In this document: piece by piece, positions 50,257 through 58,594 of the stretch
Position numbering within the stretch: the stretch's first letter is position 1
Layout of the letters: each line of letters begins with the position of its first letter
NCBI RefSeq assembly: GCF_013409995.1
Contig: NZ_JACCBX010000011.1
Coordinates: forward strand, 1 to 64,000
Source of the DNA: Neobacillus driksii
Lineage (GTDB): Bacteria > Bacillota > Bacilli > Bacillales > Cytobacillaceae
Length of the DNA stretch: 64,000 nt
Direction: 5' to 3'
Program-made: the position numbers and the translations under genes
Notes under the pieces: model-generated
The model's input: the letters and a program-made list of their open reading frames with translations, nothing else
Database searches by the model: none
What the model was told of the DNA's origin: nothing

Positions 50257-52275
50257 TTATTTCGTTAGAAGCCCTTTAATAGTTGAAATAAAAGGATTCC
50301 CATTGTCATGGACTCCTAATCGCAAACTTATAGACATCCCCTCAAAAGTTGCCTCTTCTATTGTTCTCGGCGCCAGGCAATCACCGATTTGCCATACTTC
50401 AGGTACTAATTTCTTCATTTGTTCGTATAGTTCATTATTTGGTACACGACCGTGCGAAAGAATAATAGAATCCCAATTTTCCATTGTCTCTTTTTCATAT
50501 GAAAATAGATTTCTAATGACAACAGTATCGCCTTTAATTTCTCCTAAATCATAGTGAGGCATAATTTTTACGTTTAGTTGATAAAGCTTTTTTAAATATT
50601 CATTTCGTAAGTATTGAGGCACGCCTTCGCCCGCATGCAGCCTTGCAGTAATAAGAGAGACGATATGCCCCTTTTCTGCCAAATCGATCGCCGCTTCCAA
50701 GGCTGGCCAATCACCGGCAAAATCAAATACCAAAACATTTTTCCCAATAGGGTTATTCGGATAATGGAACACCTCTTCCACCGTCATTACACGGTGATCA
50801 TGAATCCCTGGAATATCGGGGATATACGGTCTTGATCCTGTGGCACAGATAATGGCATCCGGCGAAATTTTGTTAATATCTTCTGGTTGTACAGCCACTC
50901 CAAGTGTAACCTTCACGTTACTAGTAGATATTTTTCGCATAAAATTATCAAGCATCGATTCTGCAAGCTCATGTCTCATTGGCATCTTTTTTAATGTATG
51001 CAATAATCCGCCGATTTTGTCCGCTTTATCTGCCAGAATAACGTTATGGCCAAGTTCATCTAATGTAGCCGCTGCTTGCATGCCTGCTGGTCCAGCACCG
51101 ATCACAAGAACTTTCTTCTTGTCTCTAAAGCTTTCCTTAAGAGTTTGCACTTCATTTTCTCTGCCTGCTGAGGGATTTTGAACACAACCGATGGTTAAGC
51201 CATTGTGATAATGACCGATACAAGCCTGTAAGCAGCCTAAACAGGCATCAATTTGTTGAAGATTGCCTGTCTTTGCCTTGTTTGGCATGTAAGGATCTAC
51301 AATTAATGCACGGGTCATGCCGACAACATCTGCTTTTCCTGTTGCCACAATCTTCTCCCCTTCTTGCGGATCTACAATACGTGAGCCGACGAAAACCGGT
51401 ACAGCACCAGCCATTCTAATTTTAAAAGAATAGGGTGTGTTATATCCATGCTTCATGGGAGATGGCGGCACAATATGGGTGGATCCGGCAAATGTACTGG
51501 AATCTCCGGAGGTGACATCAATAAAATCCACTCTTACTCTTTCGACCAAATATTCGACAATTTGTACGGCATCTTTTACGGTTGTTCCATCCATGGTCAT
51601 TTCATCTGCACTCATACGGAGTCCAACCGTAAAGTCCTCCCCAACTTCCTGCCAGACTCGCTCCATCACTTCGACAATAAACCGCATTCTGTTTTCAAAC
51701 GATCCCCCATATTCATCGGTACGAAGATTGGTGTGCTCCGACCAAAACTGTGCAGGCAAGTATCCGTGCGAGCAACAGATTTCTACACCATCCAGCCCGC
51801 CTCCCTTCGCCCATTTAGCTGACAGGGCAAATCCTTCAATGACATCTTTAATCTCCTCAATACTGATCGGTTTGGGCATGGTACTGAACCTGAGGCTTGG
51901 AACCGCTGACGGTGCCCAGGCCGCATTCCGGTACTCACTTGAAACGACTTCCCTGCCGCCATGGAATAATTGTGAAAATACTTTCGTTCCATATTTATGA
52001 ACTTCATTGGAAAGCTCCTGGTAAGCAGGGACAATCTTTTTGTCATATCCAGCAATTGTTTTGGTTGTCAGCATCCCCGATGGATGTGCAGCGGCGGCTT
52101 CTAGTATAAGTAATCCGGCACCGCCTTTGGCACGTTCTACATGATAGGCAGTCATATCCAATGTAGGGATTCCATTCTTAACATGATTGGTTTGATGGGC
52201 CGTACTTAGAATCCTATTTTTCAATTCTGTATGGCCAATTTCAACTGGACTAAATAAATGTTTAAACTGTGTCAT
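50257..52275 (-). CDS. Old-yellow-enzyme-type Fe-S flavoprotein (2,4-dienoyl-CoA reductase-like)
   Basis: A 672-residue protein with an N-terminal FMN TIM barrel (about 5-340: LFSPVEIGHTELKNRILSTA, DGVEICCSHGYLPAQFWSEH TN, FENRMRFIVEVM), a 4Fe-4S site CLGCLQACIG-x-GC (about 345-365), and a C-terminal FAD/NAD(P)H domain with VLVIGAGPAGMQAAATLDEL. This is the layout of 2,4-dienoyl-CoA reductase, trimethylamine dehydrogenase and related demethylases. It lies between csiD and the CoA-transferase gene with gaps of about 70 bases, so it is likely co-transcribed. Its role in glutarate metabolism is unknown. Confidence 0.82.
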   Translation of the reverse strand: MTQFKHLFSPVEIGHTELKNRILSTAHQTNHVKNGIPTLDMTAYHVERAKGGAGLLILEAAAAHPSGMLTTKTIAGYDKKIVPAYQELSNEVHKYGTKVFSQLFHGGREVVSSEYRNAAWAPSAVPSLRFSTMPKPISIEEIKDVIEGFALSAKWAKGGGLDGVEICCSHGYLPAQFWSEHTNLRTDEYGGSFENRMRFIVEVMERVWQEVGEDFTVGLRMSADEMTMDGTTVKDAVQIVEYLVERVRVDFIDVTSGDSSTFAGSTHIVPPSPMKHGYNTPYSFKIRMAGAVPVFVGSRIVDPQEGEKIVATGKADVVGMTRALIVDPYMPNKAKTGNLQQIDACLGCLQACIGHYHNGLTIGCVQNPSAGRENEVQTLKESFRDKKKVLVIGAGPAGMQAAATLDELGHNVILADKADKIGGLLHTLKKMPMRHELAESMLDNFMRKISTSNVKVTLGVAVQPEDINKISPDAIICATGSRPYIPDIPGIHDHRVMTVEEVFHYPNNPIGKNVLVFDFAGDWPALEAAIDLAEKGHIVSLITARLHAGEGVPQYLRNEYLKKLYQLNVKIMPHYDLGEIKGDTVVIRNLFSYEKETMENWDSIILSHGRVPNNELYEQMKKLVPEVWQIGDCLAPRTIEEATFEGMSISLRLGVHDNGNPFISTIKGLLTK

Positions 52276-52346
52276 TCATAATCACTCCCAGAAAAAGATA
52301 ATTGGCCTTTTGACATAATTCCGGTGGTGCTTGTCACTTGGAACGA

Positions 52347-53285
52347 TTACTGATGAAAACGTCCTCGCTGACGTAGTAATTCGCGGTTCAGGTTGGGATT
52401 TACCTCAAAGGCTGCACGCCCATGTAACCAGAATATATTGTTAACAACTACTAAATCTCCGACTGGAAGTTTGAGTTCTGTAACACTTTCATCGGTTTCC
52501 ATTGAATGTGAAAGGTCACGAAGGTATTTAGCTTCTTCAATGGTTTCAGGATAGACAAATTGGTCGATGAAGCATGCACCAGGCTTATTATTGTAGTTGA
52601 AGAAGGTTAAGCGCTGAATTTCCTGATCTACATTTTTACTAGATGGTGCTTTGTACGTAAACTTATGGCTTGCCAATGGATGATTTGAAAACTTATCAAG
52701 GTCTTTCCAATCATCAAGGTGTAATAATCGAGATTCACCGCCGCATGCATTTTCTTCTACTATTTTCATCATTAACAGCCAATCTGTCGGCTCATCTACA
52801 AATGTCCCATCCGTATGAAGGGTAAATAAGCGATAGGCTTGACGGAGATAGGAGTCACTTGTATCAGTATGCTTGACAGAAAAGCGTGCATAATATTTTC
52901 CAGACATTGAATCAAAGTTTGATGAACCTAACAAATAAGAAATAGCAGTAGAGAAAATAACGTATTCATCTGTATCCTCGGTAACACCAACTAAACCAAT
53001 CGTAAATCCGCCAGATTCACGGTCATGAACAATGTTTCGAAGTAACTCGCTGAATTCTTCTCCAACATGATCTAATAGAATAGAAGAGACAATAAGACGA
53101 GAATAGGGTGTATATTCTAAATGCTGGACAGAATAATTCTCTTCTTTTACGGTATCCAAAAACCCTTGAATGGCCTTTTTCGAAAGTTGAATGTGGTATA
53201 AACGGTCTGTTTGCGGGTGAACTTTCACTTCATACATGTCTGTTTTTGTTTCGAATTTCCCTCTTTGTTTTTCTGCGATTACCAT
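52347..53285 (-). CDS. csiD: Glutarate 2-hydroxylase CsiD/GlaH
   Basis: A 312-residue Fe(II)/2-oxoglutarate oxygenase that converts glutarate to L-2-hydroxyglutarate. It follows E. coli CsiD through KYYARFSVKHTDTSDSYLRQ, LHTDGTFVDEPTDWLLMMKI, LHLDDWKDLD and VNNIFWLHGRAAF. Iron ligands are His157, Asp159 (HTD) and His288 (LHGR); Arg301/305 in RELLRQRG bind 2-oxoglutarate. GGAGGACTAAAAA precedes the ATG. In E. coli csiD is followed by lhgO; here a DUF3870 gene lies between them and the order is reversed. Its own promoter and long leader lie upstream. Confidence 0.93.
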   Translation of the reverse strand: MVIAEKQRGKFETKTDMYEVKVHPQTDRLYHIQLSKKAIQGFLDTVKEENYSVQHLEYTPYSRLIVSSILLDHVGEEFSELLRNIVHDRESGGFTIGLVGVTEDTDEYVIFSTAISYLLGSSNFDSMSGKYYARFSVKHTDTSDSYLRQAYRLFTLHTDGTFVDEPTDWLLMMKIVEENACGGESRLLHLDDWKDLDKFSNHPLASHKFTYKAPSSKNVDQEIQRLTFFNYNNKPGACFIDQFVYPETIEEAKYLRDLSHSMETDESVTELKLPVGDLVVVNNIFWLHGRAAFEVNPNLNRELLRQRGRFHQ

Positions 53286-53337
53286 TTTTTAGTCCTCCAT
53301 TTTTGTGTAAGATAGTTAAAATATTGAAGTTAGGAAA

Positions 53338-53398
53338 TATAAAAAGCCAGCTGGACAAAGTACCCAAAAATAGCGGGACTCAATGTACAACTGGCTTA
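53338..53398 (-). terminator. Terminator-like hairpin in the csiD leader
   Basis: On the minus strand AAGCCAG (53397-53391) pairs with CTGGCTT (53350-53344). The pairing extends inward through several internal loops (TG/CA, ACA/TGT, CCC/GGG) and is followed by TTTATATT. It lies between a consensus promoter and the csiD start, so it could attenuate the operon; it could also terminate reading from the DUF3870 gene. Confidence 0.6.
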
Positions 53399-53554
53399 TA
53401 TTCACTTCACAGCTCTATGGTTAATAGAGTCACAATGAATTAGCAGTTAATTGTTATTTTATATTTCCTGTTTCCAAATATTTATAATCTATCCACGGAT
53501 CTGAAAGGGTGTTATTCAGCGAGTGGAAGTATTAATAATATTTTGACTACTGTT

Positions 53555-53583
53555 AGTATACTTTGAATATGATAGATTGTCAA
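53555..53583 (-). promoter_or_regulatory. SigA promoter of csiD
   Basis: On the minus strand TTGACA (53583-53578), a 17-base spacer and TATACT (53560-53555), a near-perfect SigA promoter. Transcription should start near 53548, about 260 bases before the csiD start codon. Confidence 0.8.
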
Positions 53584-53602
53584 TTGATTATTTCAAATAT
53601 TT

Positions 53603-53616
53603 TGAAAACGCTTATA
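53603..53616. promoter_or_regulatory. Possible CcpA (cre) site
   Basis: TGAAAACGCTTATA differs from the cre consensus TGWAANCGNTNWCA at one position. It lies about 20 bases upstream of the csiD -35 box and overlaps the end of the DUF3870 gene, so carbon catabolite control is plausible. Confidence 0.4.
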
Positions 53617-53950
53617 ATACCTTCTGCTTTTCTTCAGTTTTTATTTGATGGAAATGAAGGTCTAGATCCTTTAATGCCGCAACAAGAGCATTTGTCGCCT
53701 TGCCTCGGTAATAGGTTTCAATTTCTTCAATTAAACCTTCCACTCCATCTTTTAGACTAACGCCCTTTAATATACGGCCAATAAAGTCGCTCCCATGTTC
53801 GGTTGCTAGAGTACAAGACGCCTCTACTACTACACCATATTTACGATCGACTTCAGCTGTGATTGTTAACGTATCGAAGACACTTTTTGCTGCCATTCCT
53901 TGCGGCAGACGAGCGTGACCTGCAATAAAAATAGTCTTTCCATTCAGCAT
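53612..53950 (-). CDS. DUF3870 protein, copy B
   Basis: A 112-residue protein with TIFIAGHARLPQGMAAKSVF, EVDRKYGVVVEASCTLATEH G and YYRGKATNALVAALKDLDLH, clearly paralogous to 47353-47661. GAGAGGTAGCCCATT precedes the ATG. It starts 26 bases after lhgO ends and is followed by the csiD promoter, so it is the last gene of an lhgO-DUF3870 segment. Being embedded between the two enzymes of the CsiD-LhgO route suggests an accessory role there; function otherwise unknown. Confidence 0.85.
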   Translation of the reverse strand: MLNGKTIFIAGHARLPQGMAAKSVFDTLTITAEVDRKYGVVVEASCTLATEHGSDFIGRILKGVSLKDGVEGLIEEIETYYRGKATNALVAALKDLDLHFHQIKTEEKQKVL

Positions 53951-53976
53951 AATGGGCTACCTCTCAAAGGAATTAT

Positions 53977-55197
53977 TTAAGCTAGTATTGCTTCTTTTAA
54001 GTTTGTTTGTTCTGGTATTCTATTCACAACTTCTTTTCCGATTTCTATTGAAGCCGTTGCAGCAGGAGATGGCGCATTACATACATGGATTGTTCGTTTC
54101 CCTTGAATGATATGGAAGTCATCCACCATATTCCCATCGCTCTTTAATGCTTGAGCACGGACTCCAGCAGGTGCAGGGATTAAATCATCTTCTTGGATTT
54201 CCGGAATCAGTTCCTGAAGGCTCTTTGTAAATTGTTTCTTACTGAAGGAGCGAATATATTCATCAAGCCCCTCCTTCGCAAATTTCCCTGCCATTTTCCA
54301 TAATCCAGGAAAGCTTAATGATTCTATTAAATCCTTTGCATTAAAATCTGTCTTTCTGTATCCTTCACGTTTAAAGCTAAGCACAGCATTTGGTCCCGCA
54401 TCGACTTCACCGCTGATCATTCGGGTAAAATGCACCCCCAGAAATGGGAACTTTGGATTTGGAACAGGATAAATTAAATTTTTTACTAGATAACGCTTTT
54501 CAGGTTTTAATTTGTAATACTCGCCTCTAAAAGGCAAAATCTTCATATCTGTTTTATATCCTGCTGCTAGTGCTACACGATCACTGTGAAGCCCAGCACA
54601 GTTAATGACCATTCCAGCTTTTAATGTGCCGCGATTCGTCTCAATGATTACTTGATCCGATTCTTCTTGCATTTTCTCCACTTTTGTATTTAGACGAATC
54701 TCTCCGCCACTCTCTTGGATAATTTCGGCGAACTTTTCACTAACTTGTCTATAATTTACGATGCCGGCCATCGGAACACGTATTGCTCCTAAACCATTAA
54801 CATGTGGTTCTATTTCCTTTAATTCATCCGAACCGATTCTATGAATAGCTAATTCATTTTCCAGCCCTCGATTATATAAATTTTCAAGAAGTGGTAATTC
54901 CTCTTGTTTCGTTGCAACAATTACTTTTCCGCAAATATCATGGTCTATACCATGTGTTTGGCAGAACGCAGTCATCGATTTACTTCCTTGGCGGGCAAAA
55001 CGAGCTTTGAAACTACCAGGCTTATAATAAATACCAGAATGAATCACACCGCTGTTATGCCCTGTTTGATGTTCCGCAACAACGGATTCTTTCTCAATGA
55101 CAACTACCTTCGCGTTGGGAAAACGCTCATAAATGGCCATCCCTGTTGATAAGCCAACAATTCCTCCTCCAACTATTGCAAAATCATACATATTCAT
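53977..55197 (-). CDS. lhgO: L-2-hydroxyglutarate oxidase LhgO
   Basis: A 406-residue FAD oxidoreductase of the DAO family. N-terminal dinucleotide motif DFAIVGGGIVGLSTGMAIYE, then HQTGHNSGVIHSGIYYKPGS, which is diagnostic of L-2-hydroxyglutarate oxidase/dehydrogenase. FLGVHFTRMISGEVDAGPNA lies in the substrate domain, and VCNAPSPAATASIEIGKEVV near the end. It oxidises L-2-hydroxyglutarate to 2-oxoglutarate at the membrane, passing electrons to quinone or oxygen. It follows the aldehyde dehydrogenase gene by 44 bases. Confidence 0.93.
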   Translation of the reverse strand: MNMYDFAIVGGGIVGLSTGMAIYERFPNAKVVVIEKESVVAEHQTGHNSGVIHSGIYYKPGSFKARFARQGSKSMTAFCQTHGIDHDICGKVIVATKQEELPLLENLYNRGLENELAIHRIGSDELKEIEPHVNGLGAIRVPMAGIVNYRQVSEKFAEIIQESGGEIRLNTKVEKMQEESDQVIIETNRGTLKAGMVINCAGLHSDRVALAAGYKTDMKILPFRGEYYKLKPEKRYLVKNLIYPVPNPKFPFLGVHFTRMISGEVDAGPNAVLSFKREGYRKTDFNAKDLIESLSFPGLWKMAGKFAKEGLDEYIRSFSKKQFTKSLQELIPEIQEDDLIPAPAGVRAQALKSDGNMVDDFHIIQGKRTIHVCNAPSPAATASIEIGKEVVNRIPEQTNLKEAILA

Positions 55198-55241
55198 TAG
55201 GACCCCTCTCCATTTTGATTATCTTTGTTGAGTAGTAAGAA

Positions 55242-56684
55242 CTACATTGGATCCATATAAACAGTCTTCACTTCTGTATAAAACTCAATAGCAGCTTTTC
55301 CTTGTTCACGACTGCCGGAACTAGAATTTTTACATCCGCCAAAAGGCATTTGTGGTTCTGCTCCCGAAGTTTCCGAGTTCACATGTACAAGCCCTACTTC
55401 CACATCTTCAATGAAGCGGCGGGCTAATGTTAAGTTGTTTGTACAAATGGCTGCGCTAAGACCAAACTCAGTATCATTTGCCATTTCCACTGCTTCCTCG
55501 TAATCTTTGGCTTTAAACAATGCAAGAACGGGACCGAAAATTTCCTCACGGGCAATCCGAGCATCTTTAGGCACGTTTTCAAAGATTGTTGGTTTTACAT
55601 AAAAACCATTTTTCAATTCTTCATCTTCCGGGATCTCTCCACCGCAAAGCAGTGTTGCTTCTGATTTCCCCGTTTCGATCATTTCGAGCACCCCCTCAAG
55701 CTGTGCTTTTGATACGGCCGGCCCGATAACGGTTACCTCGTGAAGCGGGTTACCAATTGTTAATTCCTTCGTACGCTTTACAAGCCTATCACGGAATGAC
55801 TCGTAAATCCCTTCTTCGACAATCACACGACTCGTTGCTGTACATTTTTGACCGATAGATTTAAATGCTCCGCCTACAGCTATTTCAACCGCTCTTTCAA
55901 GATTTGCATCCTTTAGAACAACTAGCGGATTCTTTCCTCCCATTTCCATCTGTACCTTTTTTCCGTGTTCTACAGCCTGTTTTTGAATCTGCCGTCCTAC
56001 TTGGTTCGAACCGGTGAAAGAAATGGCTTTTATATCTGGGTGGTTCACCAATTCATTCCCAATAACAGATCCTCTGCCAAATACACAATTAAGGACACCT
56101 GCTGGCAGACCAGCTTCATCAAAAGCTTTCATAACGTGATAGACAGATTTCGGTGTTAAATCAGCAGGCTTAATCACCACTGTATTTCCGTATATAAGTG
56201 CTGGTGCCATCTTCCATACTGGAATGGCAATGGGAAAATTCCATGGTGTAATTAAGCCAATAGGACCTAGGGGTGTACGGGTCGTATACAAAAATGTTTT
56301 CTCACTCGCGGACGGAATGACATCTCCAAGTGGCTGCCGTGCTTCAGCTGCAAAATAATCGAGGATGCTTACCGCGCGATTAGCTTCCCCCATCCCTTCC
56401 GAGAACGCTTTTCCCTCTTCCTTAATTAGATCCCGTCCTATTTCCTCTATGTTTTCTTTCAAAATAGCCGCAGCCTTTTGTAAATAAGCTGCCCTTTGTT
56501 GAATGGAGAGTTTTTTCCAAGCTGGAAAAGCATTTTTTGCTGCAGCTACCGCTTCGTGAACATCAGCTGCTGCACTGGATGGGAATTCCCCCAAGTCTTC
56601 TCCATTATGTGGACTAAAGTTCTTTTTATATTCATTTGTAGTTGGTTCTTGCCATTGGCCGTTAATGTAATTCAAATGGCGCAT
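55242..56684 (-). CDS. Aldehyde dehydrogenase, possible glutarate-semialdehyde type
   Basis: A 480-residue NAD(P)-dependent enzyme. ITPWNFPIAIPVWKMAPALI and FTGSNQVGRQIQKQ (cofactor binding), catalytic Glu in QMEMGGKNPLVVL (about 252) and Cys in KSIGQKCTATSR (about 286). The C-terminal MPFGGCKNSSSGSREQG is like the 2-oxoglutarate-semialdehyde/KGSADH group. TAGGAGGATTTATCG precedes the ATG. Its place next to lhgO and csiD makes glutarate semialdehyde to glutarate a reasonable role (inference). Confidence 0.85.
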   Translation of the reverse strand: MRHLNYINGQWQEPTTNEYKKNFSPHNGEDLGEFPSSAAADVHEAVAAAKNAFPAWKKLSIQQRAAYLQKAAAILKENIEEIGRDLIKEEGKAFSEGMGEANRAVSILDYFAAEARQPLGDVIPSASEKTFLYTTRTPLGPIGLITPWNFPIAIPVWKMAPALIYGNTVVIKPADLTPKSVYHVMKAFDEAGLPAGVLNCVFGRGSVIGNELVNHPDIKAISFTGSNQVGRQIQKQAVEHGKKVQMEMGGKNPLVVLKDANLERAVEIAVGGAFKSIGQKCTATSRVIVEEGIYESFRDRLVKRTKELTIGNPLHEVTVIGPAVSKAQLEGVLEMIETGKSEATLLCGGEIPEDEELKNGFYVKPTIFENVPKDARIAREEIFGPVLALFKAKDYEEAVEMANDTEFGLSAAICTNNLTLARRFIEDVEVGLVHVNSETSGAEPQMPFGGCKNSSSGSREQGKAAIEFYTEVKTVYMDPM

Positions 56685-56735
56685 CGATAAATCCTCCTAT
56701 ACTCTTCCTTCTATCAATCTTTTCTACTCTTTTTT

Positions 56736-58217
56736 TCATACTAGATTACTAATAGTAGTGTCATCATCCACCCTAGCCGCCGATTTCTTCGTTACAACAC
56801 TTACTCCCAACGTTACAGCAATATTGATAATTAATACGGCTAATCCTAAATCTAAATCCTTAATGACATTTGGAAATGACGGGAATAGCGTTGCAAGTGA
56901 CATTTCTGTAATGGTTGAATAAATGACGATGATACTGCCAACAATCATTCCAGCGAAAGCCCCTTGAACGGTAACCGGGTTCCTTTTCCAAAGGCTAAAA
57001 AACAAAGCAGGAAATAACTGAACCATAAAGCTATAGGACATAAGATATAGCGTAAGAATCGATTCCCCTCCATTAAATGTAAAGAAAAGTGTTACCAACG
57101 CTATAACCGGTACAAACCTTTTGGCTAGCTTTGCCAGCTCTTGATCTGTTGTGTTCGGTTTCCATGCTTTGTATATATTTTTAGAAAGAATCGTTGAAAC
57201 CGCCGTTAATACCAAAGAACTTGGGATAAGGGCGGCCATGGCTCCAGCTGCCCCAATGACCCCGACAAACCACGGGTCGAAAGACAATTTCGCCATTTTA
57301 AATAAGGCTAAATCTGTATCTGGCCCATTTAAATCTGGCACTTGTAAAACACCAGAAAAACCGATAATCAAAGAAAAAACGATAATTACCTGATAGATGG
57401 GCATTATCCCTGCATTTATACGCAGTGATTTCCCACTTTTAGCTGAGAATATCCCCGCCATCATATGTGGAAACATGTAGAATGCCAGTGCTGTCATGAT
57501 CGTAGCCGAAACAAACCACGAAATACTTAATCCTTGTTCTGGGAATAGTAAAAAACCAGTTTTGGCGGTATCAATTGCTTCAAACATCGGCCCTATGCCG
57601 CCGTAATAATGAAAAGGGAAATAAAACCCCATAAAGACCATAACAGCTAAGATCAAGATATCTTTAATAATGGCTGTCCATGCGGCTCCGTGCATCCCAG
57701 ATACCGTTACATAAATGGTAACAGCAATGACGGCTACGACGATTGCCATGTGAGGAGAAATAGAACCATAGGACGCTTCAGATACAATAATTCCTAATCC
57801 TTTTAACTGCATCACTAAGTAAGGAATAACGGCAACAACGCTTATGATCGCTACGAGAATACCAAGTGCCTGACTGTTATACTTTTTCTCGTAAAAATCT
57901 GATTGGGATAGAACTTTATTTTCCTTAGCATACTTCCAAACAGGCGGAAGCAGCCAGTAAGCGATTACAAAGTAGAAGCAATTGAAAGCGTATAGGGCGG
58001 GAGGCATACCGGATCGATAAGCACCACCACTTGCTCCTAGGAATGTATAGGTAGTAAACATCTCACCCGCTAATAAAAAGAACATCAAAAGACTTCCAAA
58101 ACCCCGTCCCCCGACAGACCACTGCTCCATATTCATTTCTTTTCCTTTTCGGGCTTGAAGCCCTAACCAAATACACAATCCCAGGAAAAAAAGGATGACT
58201 AAAAGGGCTGCGTTCAT
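56736..58217 (-). CDS. Sodium:solute symporter (SSS family)
   Basis: A 493-residue transporter with about 13 helices. LLAGEMFTTYTFLGASGGAY near the start, VIAVTIYVTVSGMHGAAWTA in the core and LTAVSTILSKNIYKAWKPN are family signatures of the pantothenate/proline/monocarboxylate-type sodium symporters. It overlaps the stop of the DUF3311 gene by four bases. The substrate is unknown; a dicarboxylate such as glutarate or a related acid is suggested only by its neighbours. Confidence 0.87.
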   Translation of the reverse strand: MNAALLVILFFLGLCIWLGLQARKGKEMNMEQWSVGGRGFGSLLMFFLLAGEMFTTYTFLGASGGAYRSGMPPALYAFNCFYFVIAYWLLPPVWKYAKENKVLSQSDFYEKKYNSQALGILVAIISVVAVIPYLVMQLKGLGIIVSEASYGSISPHMAIVVAVIAVTIYVTVSGMHGAAWTAIIKDILILAVMVFMGFYFPFHYYGGIGPMFEAIDTAKTGFLLFPEQGLSISWFVSATIMTALAFYMFPHMMAGIFSAKSGKSLRINAGIMPIYQVIIVFSLIIGFSGVLQVPDLNGPDTDLALFKMAKLSFDPWFVGVIGAAGAMAALIPSSLVLTAVSTILSKNIYKAWKPNTTDQELAKLAKRFVPVIALVTLFFTFNGGESILTLYLMSYSFMVQLFPALFFSLWKRNPVTVQGAFAGMIVGSIIVIYSTITEMSLATLFPSFPNVIKDLDLGLAVLIINIAVTLGVSVVTKKSAARVDDDTTISNLV

Positions 58218-58408
58218 AATTCTTCTTCCTCCTTATTCGCAGGGTCCAGTTTATTGGCAATGATCAAGAACATGGATGTCAGGCCAACCCAGCATATAGC
58301 CCAAAAAAGGACAAATGGTAATCCAAGTACATAGGGTTCCACTCGATTAATGACAAAAAGTGAACCCAAGGCTGGTATTAAAGTTAATAGAAAAACAACC
58401 TTCTTCAT
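58214..58408 (-). CDS. DUF3311 symporter-associated membrane protein
   Basis: A 64-residue protein with two transmembrane helices (about 4-22 and 30-54) and a short acidic tail. VEPYVLGLPFVLFWAICWVG is the family pattern. DUF3311 proteins are regularly encoded just before an SSS transporter and are thought to be small partner subunits, as here, where the genes share an ATGA overlap. ATG at 58408 follows GGATGGTGAAAT. Confidence 0.87.
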   Translation of the reverse strand: MKKVVFLLTLIPALGSLFVINRVEPYVLGLPFVLFWAICWVGLTSMFLIIANKLDPANKEEEEL

Positions 58409-58594
58409 ATTTCACCATCCCAGTTTAGAATACATAAATGTAATACAGTAAACGATATGTTTTATTTGGATACCCAATATTTGAACCTTCTGATATTTAA
58501 AACTCCATGAAACCCTTTTCCCCTTTGAAAAGGAAAGGTATCTGATCTTTGGTTGCCTATTTTTTATCCATACACCACATAGACTTTTTTAAAT

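Noticed and set aside
51437..52000. 187-codon plus-strand frame inside the flavoenzyme gene
   Set aside because: Antisense shadow; composition mirrors the coding strand, and no start signal is visible.
53286..53560. T-box or lysine riboswitch upstream of csiD
   Set aside because: No AGGGTGG T-box sequence and no lysine-riboswitch core were found; only a generic attenuator-like layout remains.
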